Assembly (NCBI RefSeq): GCF_003173575.1 | Contig: NZ_QGNY01000001.1 | Coordinates: 372,001-436,000, forward strand | DNA: 64,000 nucleotides | Reading direction: 5' to 3' | From: Pedobacter paludis | Lineage (GTDB): Bacteria > Bacteroidota > Bacteroidia > Sphingobacteriales > Sphingobacteriaceae | Part shown: positions 46,078 to 54,208 of the stretch, in pieces | How the letters are laid out: the number at the start of each line of letters is the position of its first letter | Position numbering within the stretch: position 1 is the first letter of the stretch | Notes under the pieces: model-generated | The model's database searches: none | What the model saw: the letters and a program-made list of their open reading frames with translations, nothing else | What the model was told of the DNA's origin: nothing | Made by a program: the position numbers and the translations under genes

Positions 46078-46740
46078 CTACGCGCCAAATTTAGGCACCA
46101 CCCGGTAATCCAAACGCTGACGCTCCATAGTCGTCAAAGACACCGTAAGCTCAAAGATCAACTTAAACAAATCAACGAAAGCGATGCTCATATGAGGTCC
46201 CTGTCCGTCGTTGAGTGAATGCAAGGTTTCATACCAGCTTTTGAAATCTTCATCGATATGCCCACCGACCTTGTTTCTGACTTTCTTCAGATTTTCAAGC
46301 TTATATGCTTTGCTAAAAGCTTTCTCCTGCATGTTGATTTCTTTTAACTGCACTTCCAGCGCCGGGTAATTATCCTTAACTAAACCCCGAAGAAACACCT
46401 TCTGAGCATTATAGGTCCGATAAGCCTCATAGGTCGATAAGTACAATTGCCGCACGTAAAAAAGATGCTGGAATCTATTCTTGCAATTATGCATTTGACT
46501 GGTAATGATGCTGCCATCGGTTATGATGATCAGAAACAAAGCCTGAAGCCCATACAAAGTTTTAAGCGAAGCGAGCTCACCCATATTCTGATTGCCATCA
46601 TTGGATTTTTCATACCGGTCGATATCCGATAAACAACGGTAGATAAAATCCAGCTCCAACTCATGCCGTCTGCAAGTTTCCAGGCATAGCTCGTGAATAA
46701 GCTTTCCAAATTCATCGGTTTTGATTTGAATAATACTCAT
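46078..46740 (-). CDS. HEPN-like helical protein of unknown function (putative toxin)
   Basis: 220 residues, all helical. Near the C-terminus KKVRNKVGGHID contains Arg155-Asn156-x4-His161, a Rx5H motif with the polar residue after Arg that is typical of HEPN ribonucleases. The helices before it carry long amphipathic patterns as HEPN domains do. It overlaps the upstream small gene by 4 bp, the layout of a two-gene toxin-antitoxin module. The Rx4-6H motif is short, so the assignment is tentative. No MNT-type nucleotidyltransferase signature is seen in the partner. Confidence 0.55.
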   Translation of the reverse strand: MSIIQIKTDEFGKLIHELCLETCRRHELELDFIYRCLSDIDRYEKSNDGNQNMGELASLKTLYGLQALFLIIITDGSIITSQMHNCKNRFQHLFYVRQLYLSTYEAYRTYNAQKVFLRGLVKDNYPALEVQLKEINMQEKAFSKAYKLENLKKVRNKVGGHIDEDFKSWYETLHSLNDGQGPHMSIAFVDLFKLIFELTVSLTTMERQRLDYRVVPKFGA

Positions 46741-47054
46741 CCAATAACTTTAGGCGTCAACAGTTGCAAATGCAACAACAGTCCTCGAGCAGGGGAGTGC
46801 CTTCTGGGTACGTACTTTTTAAAATTGAGCGTCTCAAAATCATCTAGCTCCTGGTACGCACGGTAAACTGCTTTCAAATCCATCACCCAAGGTGCGTCTG
46901 ATTTTGCATCCAAACGCAGAAAGCTCATCTGATGATTTACAATATCCAATACCTGGTATGCTCTACCAGTAGAACTTTTAAAATTTTTTACCTGAGCGGC
47001 CTCGGTTAAAAAATCTTCGAGTGAGCTGTTCGCTCTTTTTTTAACAAATTGCAT
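46737..47054 (-). CDS. small partner protein of the HEPN-like gene
   Basis: 105 residues; I do not recognise the family. The core reads as strands and helices around MSFLRLDAKSDAPWVMDL and ends in RHSPARGLLLHLQLL. A Lys-rich N-terminus could bind nucleic acid. Its last codon and stop overlap the HEPN-like start (ATGA), so translation is coupled. It would be the antitoxin if the pair is a toxin-antitoxin module. Confidence 0.55.
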   Translation of the reverse strand: MQFVKKRANSSLEDFLTEAAQVKNFKSSTGRAYQVLDIVNHQMSFLRLDAKSDAPWVMDLKAVYRAYQELDDFETLNFKKYVPRRHSPARGLLLHLQLLTPKVIG

Positions 47055-47435
47055 CAGCTAATATAATCAATTTCAGTATGGAAAGGTGGCAAAAAACTTC
47101 ACGATTCCTTCGTGCCTTCACTTAAAGGAGCCAAGGGCATGCTTAGTTTTCTAAAAATTGAATTCCTCTCCCAACATTCCAATTTTACGCCTTTGTATTT
47201 CGCCTTAAGGTATATCCTTAAAGTATTAATTATTTCTAAGCAGGTACATGATGAACCTGGTCAACTTTCAATGCGATTTTTTTGGTAAAGATATGCTCAA
47301 AAGGTGGAAGGCTAATAAAGGAAAAAAATAGTGAGCGAAAATCCACCTTGCATACTTGAGCCGACAGTCGATGTCATAATTATCTACAGCACTGAAGCCG
47401 CTTTTTATAAGATGCAATAATGTTTATGCCTCAAA

Positions 47436-47458
47436 TTGTTAACAACTTGTTACAAGTT
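47436..47458. promoter_or_regulatory. two adjoining palindromes before the REase-IrrE operon
   Basis: A perfect 10-bp palindrome TTGTTAACAA (47436-47445) and a perfect 6+3+6 inverted repeat AACTTG-TTA-CAAGTT (47444-47458) overlap by two bases, 53 bp before the operon's first ATG. The place and form fit an operator. The rest of the 456-bp gap (47055-47510) holds a weak 5-bp hairpin and a 27-codon ORF at 47247 that I do not support. Confidence 0.5.
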
Positions 47459-47510
47459 ATCAAAATACCATTCTGCGTTCTTCGTAAATTAGCATTATTA
47501 ATCAACCGGT

Positions 47511-48902
47511 ATGATGAGAAACACTACACTTAAGGGAGACAAGTTCGAAGATCAATGTCATCAGGTCATTTCAAAGGCTGCCCTCGCTGGACAATTTGGC
47601 TTTCAAGCTGAATCCTGCAGGATATTCAGAAAGAAAAAATACTATTCTGTCACAAGGGAAAAGGATATTATTTTTGATCTTTCCATTGAACTCTGGCTTC
47701 CTGGCGCGAGTGATTATTCATTACTGGTCATCATGGAATGTAAGGATCTAGGCCGTCCCGTCAGTGTAGACGACGTTGAGGAATTCGACAGCAAAGTTCG
47801 CCAGGTAAGCGGGTTAAATGTGAAGGCGGTGTTCATGTCCAAAACCAGGTTGCAATCTGGCGCGGAGACCTACTTGAAAAACCGCAAAATCATGTGGATC
47901 CAGGTGGATCAATCAGGTGTGGGTAAAATAAAATTGAACATGCCCAGGCGCAGGAAGGACAAATCCTATGACGCACCTGTGGCTGAAATACAACAGGACA
48001 TCCAGCAAATCAAGCAAATTCAATCCTTCATTTCCAGTAGCGCGCAAGCATCGACAGTGGACCTGGATGCACTGATGACACTTTTTCTAAAAGATGTTTT
48101 TTGCAATAATTTGCCAGCAAGCTATGATGATGGAGTATTTGGGTTGGAAAGACTGTCTGCAAACTTAATTGAATCACTAACTCGAAAAATCCTTTTCGAC
48201 TTTGATCCCATATTGCTTAGTCGCTATCAAGCTTTTCCGATAAAGGCATTTCGGCGCTATTTAAAAGATCGATTTGGTGTTGCTGTAATAGAAGAATTAT
48301 CATTAAAGCTGGAAAACGGGCAGGATAGGTCCGGCTATTACGATCCAGCTACAAAAACCATTTATATCGACCGCGAGCTAGTGGGGAGCGAGCGATATGC
48401 CTTTGTTTTCGCGCATGAGGCTGGACATTTTTTTCTGCACGATAAACTCAAAATGAGCCAGACCGTATACGATGAAACTGAAGACTCTCCCTATAATCCA
48501 TCAACTGGTAAACATGATCTGCTGAATGAAAAGCACTGGATAGAGTGGCAGGCCAATAAATTTGCAGCTTGTATTTTAATGCCTCAAGAAAGCGTGATGT
48601 ACAAACTCCTGAGTTATCAATATGAGCATGGCATTAGAAACAAAGGCAAAATCATCTATGACAACCAGAGCTGCAACATTCGGGATTTTCAGGTCTATCT
48701 GCTCATTCTCTCCGAATATTTTGGCGTGAGTTACCTGCAAATGGAATATAGACTATCTGATCTAAATATCCTTATTTATGCCAGAGGTCATTCGGGCAAC
48801 GCATACCGCTATTCTGGAAAATCCCGTCGGGTGAGAACCGTAGGGGAAATTTTTACAAGACTCAACTTTTTTCTTTACCCAAATCCGAAAGGGACCAGAT
48901 AA
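47511..48902 (+). CDS. restriction-endonuclease-like / ImmA-IrrE metallopeptidase fusion
   Basis: 463 residues. The N-terminal 140 residues form a PD-(D/E)XK-type domain: FED near 12-14, acidic strand KDIIFDLSIE (51-60), and the core VIMECKDLG with Glu76-x-Lys78. The C-terminal half is an ImmA/IrrE-type zinc peptidase with HEAGH at 302-306 in VFAHEAGHFFLHD and the downstream EWQANKFAACILMP block. ImmA-type peptidases cleave XRE repressors after DNA damage. Here the peptidase is joined to a nuclease-like domain and heads an operon with a KAP-like NTPase and a HEPN protein. The sensing and killing roles are inferred. Confidence 0.87.
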   Translation: MMRNTTLKGDKFEDQCHQVISKAALAGQFGFQAESCRIFRKKKYYSVTREKDIIFDLSIELWLPGASDYSLLVIMECKDLGRPVSVDDVEEFDSKVRQVSGLNVKAVFMSKTRLQSGAETYLKNRKIMWIQVDQSGVGKIKLNMPRRRKDKSYDAPVAEIQQDIQQIKQIQSFISSSAQASTVDLDALMTLFLKDVFCNNLPASYDDGVFGLERLSANLIESLTRKILFDFDPILLSRYQAFPIKAFRRYLKDRFGVAVIEELSLKLENGQDRSGYYDPATKTIYIDRELVGSERYAFVFAHEAGHFFLHDKLKMSQTVYDETEDSPYNPSTGKHDLLNEKHWIEWQANKFAACILMPQESVMYKLLSYQYEHGIRNKGKIIYDNQSCNIRDFQVYLLILSEYFGVSYLQMEYRLSDLNILIYARGHSGNAYRYSGKSRRVRTVGEIFTRLNFFLYPNPKGTR

Positions 48903-48904
48903 AA

Positions 48905-50593
48905 ATGCCCATAGCCATTCTAAAAAAAGAAATTGAACGTTTCCTTCGCGGAAATGAACCCGAGGTAATCTGCATTAAGGGTAAGTGGGGTGTAGGGAAG
49001 ACCTACAGCTGGAATCGGTTTATTTCCGATGTGGCAGGTAAAAATGCACTGGGCTTAAAACGTTATGCTTATGTTTCCTTATTTGGACTCAACAGCTTAA
49101 AGGAAGTTAAATATGCAATATTTGAGTCAACTTTAGCTAGTGCCAATTTAGCAGTTGGACCCGATGAGAACTCGTTAAAAAGCAATTATAAATCTGCAAG
49201 AAAATACTTACCTAAAATAGGAGGAGCACTTTCCAAGCTGCCCATTGTCGAATCTTATCTCGGTTCATCAGAATCTGCGCTGTTTTTCGCTGTCCGCAAT
49301 CAGCTCATCTGCATTGATGACTTGGAAAGGGCTGGTAGCAGCCTTTCCGTTCAGGATGTACTTGGCTTGGTCACCATGCTAAAAGAACAGCGACAATGCA
49401 AGGTTGCAATACTGCTAAACGAAGCTGAACTCAACGAGAAAGATCGCGTAGATTTCAATAGACAACTCGAAAAAGTAGCGGATGTCGCGTTCGAATTTTC
49501 TCCAACAGCCCAGGAAACCGCCGACATCTGTTTTCCGGATAAAATAGGGGTCCAGAAAAACCTGCATTACAATTGTACCGCATTGGAAATCGTAAACATC
49601 CGGATCATCAAAAAAATTGAATATTTTACCAACAGGCTCTCCGAGATCATTGCTAAAGAGTATCCCCACATGGTACCGGTTGCCGCGCACGCGGTTACCT
49701 TGATGTGTTGGTCGGTTTTTCAGCCGGTAGAGGCAGCGCCAGCTGCTTACTTAAAGGTTTATAACGGTGCAAGTTATCGGCTGGGCGATCAAAAGCCCAC
49801 AGCCCAGCAACTCAAGTGGAACTACTTTTTATTTGCCTACAGATTCGAACGGTTTGACGCTTTTTATGAACAAATCTTGAACGGGGTGAAGGTTGGATAT
49901 TTTGATGTCGAAGAGATAACAAAGGCGACCGCTCAAAAGGCTGCCGAGATTTCCGCAAGAGCAGGGGATAAATTCTTCAATCAGGCTTGGGAGATGTATC
50001 ATGACTCTTTTGATGATAACAGCGAAGTGCTCATCGAGATGCTTTTCAAAGGTGCGATGGATGCAATAACGACTATTCATATTGTCAACATGGACAGCAC
50101 GGTATCTCTGCTAAAAGACTTGGGCGCCGAGACGCAGGCGAGCCAGCTTATTGAACATTACCTCAAGTTCAATCCAGAAGCACTCAAACAACATAATGAG
50201 CAAAGCCGGTTTTTCGGTGATTTAAAAGACCCAGATCTCCTTGCCGCTTTTAAGACTAAAACAAAAATTAAAAAAGAGGAAATTTCCATAAAAGATGTCC
50301 TGCTCGATATTAAAACGCAGAAATTTATCGTTCCCAAATACCGCGAGCTGCTTTATAGAACTAGTATAGAAGAATATTATCAACTTTTTAAAAGCGCCAG
50401 GGGTGATGAAAAAAAGGATCTATTGAAAGCTGTTAACGTCTTGCAGATTCACCCCTCGTCAGGTAAACAGGAACTCGTCATTACCAACCGACTGCTAAAT
50501 GCACTAAAACGAATCGCGGCTGAGAATCCATTGAATGATCGAAGAGTAAAACAGTTCATACATATTCCAGACGACCTCTTAGAAGACAAGTAA
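48905..50593 (+). CDS. KAP-like P-loop NTPase
   Basis: 562 residues. Walker A is GKWGVGKT (26-33), followed by the aromatic-rich YAYVSLFGLNSLKEVK typical of KAP-family NTPases; Walker B is ICIDDLER near 136-143. The long C-terminal part is helical. KAP NTPases often have membrane insertions; here none is clear. The gene starts 2 bp after the REase-IrrE gene, so the two are co-transcribed. It probably supplies the nucleotide-dependent switch of a defence system. Confidence 0.85.
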   Translation: MPIAILKKEIERFLRGNEPEVICIKGKWGVGKTYSWNRFISDVAGKNALGLKRYAYVSLFGLNSLKEVKYAIFESTLASANLAVGPDENSLKSNYKSARKYLPKIGGALSKLPIVESYLGSSESALFFAVRNQLICIDDLERAGSSLSVQDVLGLVTMLKEQRQCKVAILLNEAELNEKDRVDFNRQLEKVADVAFEFSPTAQETADICFPDKIGVQKNLHYNCTALEIVNIRIIKKIEYFTNRLSEIIAKEYPHMVPVAAHAVTLMCWSVFQPVEAAPAAYLKVYNGASYRLGDQKPTAQQLKWNYFLFAYRFERFDAFYEQILNGVKVGYFDVEEITKATAQKAAEISARAGDKFFNQAWEMYHDSFDDNSEVLIEMLFKGAMDAITTIHIVNMDSTVSLLKDLGAETQASQLIEHYLKFNPEALKQHNEQSRFFGDLKDPDLLAAFKTKTKIKKEEISIKDVLLDIKTQKFIVPKYRELLYRTSIEEYYQLFKSARGDEKKDLLKAVNVLQIHPSSGKQELVITNRLLNALKRIAAENPLNDRRVKQFIHIPDDLLEDK

Positions 50594-50619
50594 AATTTAT
50601 TAAAATTAACGCTCCAACC

Positions 50620-51621
50620 ATGAATATTAATGATTACCTACGTCCAGACGAAAGATGGGCAATTTTTGGAATGCCTGACGGCCAGTCTTACCTCAAGACG
50701 ATGATGCTTAGCGATGAGTTCCTGGCAGAAGTTCCCCAGGACATCAAGAAATCATTTATCACCCTGCAACACATGATCGCCCATGCTTACTTTCATTATG
50801 AATTATATGATGAGGCCTACAAGAAACTACTTGGCCTATATGAAATGGCAATAAAATATAGTTACATTTCGCTCATCAGCCTACCCAAGACGCAACAAAA
50901 TCAGGAGATTCCAAACCTCCACAAGATGATCAACCATATCGCCAGGCAAAAACACCTCAGGAGCTTCAAAATGCGCCTGCACGAGGTCAGGCAAAAACGC
51001 AATATCGCAGCCCATCCCAAAGATTATGGTTTCTCAGGTATCGTCCTAAAATCTTCAATGTTTGGCGTGCTCAATATGATCAATATTATTTTCGCTTCCC
51101 GGCAAAGCGTTGAGGACTGGCATGAAAGCGCTCAAAGGCTATCCAAAAGATTTAAACCATTTCGCCATGGTCCTTACCTTTTAAAGCTAGGAGAGTACCA
51201 GCACCTCATCGATAGCTTCAACATGGAAACCATGCTTTCGATTGATAAAGCAGAAATCGCCTTATGTCACTGCAAAGTGATCGGGCCAGATAGCACAGAA
51301 AACTTAAAGCATTCAATTCACGAAAATCCAGTTATCCTACTCGCAGAAAAGCTTATCTTCACCGGCAACCGTCTTACGGGCATTCATAAATCCTCCGGGG
51401 AACCTTTCAGCATAGAAAAAGTAACAGCCAGTTTAGAGCTCAAACGATGGAAAGCCTATCAACAGGAATTATTGGCGTGCGGCGGCTTGAAGCAGCAAAT
51501 GAACCAGGCTGCTGATGCCTCTTATCTGACGAATCAGGTGGAGGCCTTTATTCATCGCTATGGAAAATCAGCATTTAAAAGTAAATCGTCCTCGTCGGTA
51601 AGCCAAAACCCCATATCCTAA
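50620..51621 (+). CDS. HEPN-like protein, third gene of the REase-IrrE/KAP operon
   Basis: 333 residues, helical. RQKRNIAAHPKDYG contains Arg127-Asn128-x3-His132, a clear Rx4H HEPN motif. It is embedded in a helix pair with YEMAIKYSYISLISL and a preceding HMIAHAYFHYELYDEAYKKLL helix cut to its core, which fits the HEPN four-helix bundle. HEPN domains are mostly RNases. The C-terminal 180 residues are not recognised. It follows the NTPase gene by 26 bp and so is likely the RNase effector of the same operon. Confidence 0.7.
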   Translation: MNINDYLRPDERWAIFGMPDGQSYLKTMMLSDEFLAEVPQDIKKSFITLQHMIAHAYFHYELYDEAYKKLLGLYEMAIKYSYISLISLPKTQQNQEIPNLHKMINHIARQKHLRSFKMRLHEVRQKRNIAAHPKDYGFSGIVLKSSMFGVLNMINIIFASRQSVEDWHESAQRLSKRFKPFRHGPYLLKLGEYQHLIDSFNMETMLSIDKAEIALCHCKVIGPDSTENLKHSIHENPVILLAEKLIFTGNRLTGIHKSSGEPFSIEKVTASLELKRWKAYQQELLACGGLKQQMNQAADASYLTNQVEAFIHRYGKSAFKSKSSSSVSQNPIS

Positions 51622-51664
51622 ATTTGATGCCTGGTGTGATAAATTACAGCAGCTATAAAGCATA

Positions 51665-53872
51665 TCACTTATACCGCTCAGGCTGAGTGGATCTGATAAT
51701 CACAGAACATTGAATGTCAAATGCACCTGGCAATGCGCTAAGATCTCCAATACCCACCCAGCTCAAGGATTTCTGGGTGTCAAACTTATACTGGCAATGC
51801 GCAAATAAAGTTCGATCAAGGGTAGACTTGTCCGGGCCGCACATATAAGTGAGGCCCAGCTCATTTCCACCGACAATCATCGAACAATCATGCAGTTTTC
51901 CATCCCTGGCAAATTCGGTTTTGCAGTGATGGATAAAATTCAGGAATTTGGCAATTGCGTCCGTGCCGCATTCGAGCATCTCGAGGGCAAGTTCCGTTCG
52001 ATGCGGAATATTGGCCTTCGCAACGGCATCAAGTAATTTTAAATAGCTAGGGTTTAGAAAATAAACCGGCTTAGCCGTCAATTTGGTTTTCTTTCCAAAC
52101 TTGAACATGTAATAATCATTAATCGCATCCGAATTGTTATCAAAACTCATCCAACTCACGCCCTTCTGCCTGGCATCTTCCAGGGTATGTTGGATATACA
52201 GTCCATTGTCTAAAAAGTAAGCCAGAATGTCAATCTCATCATAAATCGAGATATCCTGCTCAGAGAGAAACTGGCGTCTGCGCTTAAGGTAATGGAGTAG
52301 CAAAATTGGATGATCAATCATATCAGCGATGACAATCAAATCATATAAACTCACTATCCAGGGAAAAGCATCCTGGAAATAATTCAAATCATTTCCCACT
52401 TTCATTAGCGGGATCAAATGTCCCATTGGTTCCAGGGTAAGGCTGACAATAATGTAATCATCATAATCATTCGGACAGATTTCAACGAGCTTTCCTGTTT
52501 GGGTTTTAAAAACGGCGGTATCCTGATGGCTCAGGATAAAATTCTTGACCCTAACGCCCTGCGCCGTGGAATCCCGAATAATCTGCTCTAAATGATTCTC
52601 TGTGCGCAGGTAATGTCCATCCTTAGCTTTCTGGGTTAAGCGGTGCCCTTTCGCCTCAATGATAAAAAGCGTTCTGTCGTAAGCAATCAGCCCATCCACT
52701 TCATTGACCTTGGAAGCGCTCTGCTGATAATATAAATTTGCAGGATACAGCCTTGCTTCAGGCAACATCCTGGAAAACTCTTCGAGCCCTTTACTGAGCA
52801 GAAAATCATGTTTAATGTCTTTATAACGCTGGGCGAGCTTAGCATTGGAATTGATATATTTTTCAAATGCCGGCTCAACGCACCAGCTCAGCAGCGGAAA
52901 AGAAGGTATGATGTAGCGGCCGTCGGCGTAAATTATCGGTTTACTTTTTAAAATGATGTCACTTTTAATCACTTCTTCATCCCTTGCAACCGAAGTAAAC
53001 CTCGTGGAAAAACAGTCCAAAAACTTAGCTACCAGCTCAGCAGATAATCCGCAGAAATCTGCAAGCTCCTTGGCCGTAAAAGCATAGACCTGATCAAGGC
53101 TCAAGAATATCTCGCTGTAACAGTACATTTCCACTTCCTTTTTCATTAGCTTAGATTTCAGGGCCGCGAAATATTGAATCTGCTCGGGGGATATGATACT
53201 TTCTTCTTTCCGTTTCCCTGTATTTCTAAAGGTGATGATCTCCCCGATAAGCGGCAATGCATTGACCTTAGCTTCTTTTAGCTTCAATTGAAACCGGTGA
53301 TTAACCAGCTCGATAAATTTCCGCCTGATCAAAATACTGTCTCCAATGCCGAAGCCAAAATGTTTTCTAAGTTCGATATCCATTCCGGCAAAAAGTGCTG
53401 CTGAAATCTGCTCGTGGTGTTCGGGCAGGCCTGGATTTCTCACCATTAGCTCATCTTCCATCAGCTTATTGGTTACCTTCACCAAGGTAGAATCATCGAG
53501 CTTATTGTTTGCCTGCATGATCATTGCCCGCTTAAGCATCAGAAAGCCCACCGCTGCATCCTGAACATGCCTAAGTGCGCTTAACAGCGTCATACCTGAA
53601 TCAAAATCATGCTTAGCCTGAAAAGGAAATTTTAGGCAGATCATCCCTACCACTTCTGCTGCGACGAACATACGGTCTTCACGGTAATCAGTATACTCAT
53701 CTGCCCGGTGTGCATGGTTATAATGAATAATGTTAGCCAGCAGCTGAAAACTGCTGAACTTAGGGAGCCATTCCAACAGGGTATCATAATGTTCGCTAGC
53801 CATAGTGGGCCAGGAGGCGATTATGCGGTCCATTTCCTGCTGCCCTTCTAAAAAACTATCTTCAGATTCCAT
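51665..53872 (-). CDS. large protein with a nuclease-like (NERD/PD-(D/E)XK type) core
   Basis: 735 residues, single gene, no signal peptide. The region near residues 390-420 reads VNEVDGLIAYDRTLFIIEAKG, an excellent PD-(D/E)XK pattern: Glu, then Asp in EVDG, then E-A-K after a hydrophobic strand. It resembles NERD nucleases. The N-terminal 380 residues and C-terminal 300 residues are mostly helical and unfamiliar. The gene converges on the HEPN gene (43-bp gap) and is divergent from the trypsin-like operon. A stand-alone defence nuclease is a reasonable guess. Confidence 0.7.
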   Translation of the reverse strand: MESEDSFLEGQQEMDRIIASWPTMASEHYDTLLEWLPKFSSFQLLANIIHYNHAHRADEYTDYREDRMFVAAEVVGMICLKFPFQAKHDFDSGMTLLSALRHVQDAAVGFLMLKRAMIMQANNKLDDSTLVKVTNKLMEDELMVRNPGLPEHHEQISAALFAGMDIELRKHFGFGIGDSILIRRKFIELVNHRFQLKLKEAKVNALPLIGEIITFRNTGKRKEESIISPEQIQYFAALKSKLMKKEVEMYCYSEIFLSLDQVYAFTAKELADFCGLSAELVAKFLDCFSTRFTSVARDEEVIKSDIILKSKPIIYADGRYIIPSFPLLSWCVEPAFEKYINSNAKLAQRYKDIKHDFLLSKGLEEFSRMLPEARLYPANLYYQQSASKVNEVDGLIAYDRTLFIIEAKGHRLTQKAKDGHYLRTENHLEQIIRDSTAQGVRVKNFILSHQDTAVFKTQTGKLVEICPNDYDDYIIVSLTLEPMGHLIPLMKVGNDLNYFQDAFPWIVSLYDLIVIADMIDHPILLLHYLKRRRQFLSEQDISIYDEIDILAYFLDNGLYIQHTLEDARQKGVSWMSFDNNSDAINDYYMFKFGKKTKLTAKPVYFLNPSYLKLLDAVAKANIPHRTELALEMLECGTDAIAKFLNFIHHCKTEFARDGKLHDCSMIVGGNELGLTYMCGPDKSTLDRTLFAHCQYKFDTQKSLSWVGIGDLSALPGAFDIQCSVIIRSTQPERYK

Positions 53873-53997
53873 TTACCTTGAATTATCTTCCACAAGATAA
53901 CAGCTTTTTTATCCTAATGGAGCGATGAGTTTTACACAGTTTTCTTTTAATGATTTTTGCCCTTCGCTATAAAATACAACTTAGCAAGCTTAACTAA

Positions 53998-54017
53998 AAT
54001 ACTAAATATTAGGTATT
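53998..54017. promoter_or_regulatory. operator-like 20-bp imperfect palindrome before the trypsin-like operon
   Basis: AATACTAAATATTAGGTATT, identical except for one base to the site at 33284-33303. A candidate -7 element (TAGCTTTA, 54039-54046) lies 29 bp after its end, against 28 bp at the other site, so the promoter geometry is conserved as well. The 336-bp gap holds nothing else I can support. Confidence 0.55.
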
Positions 54018-54208
54018 TATATTCTTCGAATCTCTTTGTAGCTTTATTGGACAAACAAACAAGAATCTAAAGCATAATTACCTGAGGAAACGTTTTCTTT
54101 CAATCAGGCTTGCCGTTTATTGTATCCCGACACGAAGGCAAAGATACCATTGACACGAGCCCAATTTCTCCAGTTTTTTTCTTGAGGTTCTACAAAAAAC
54201 GCTCTATC

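Noticed and set aside
47247..47330. 27-codon ORF before the REase-IrrE operon
   Set aside because: Very short, no initiation context, no similarity, and it lies in a long non-coding gap.
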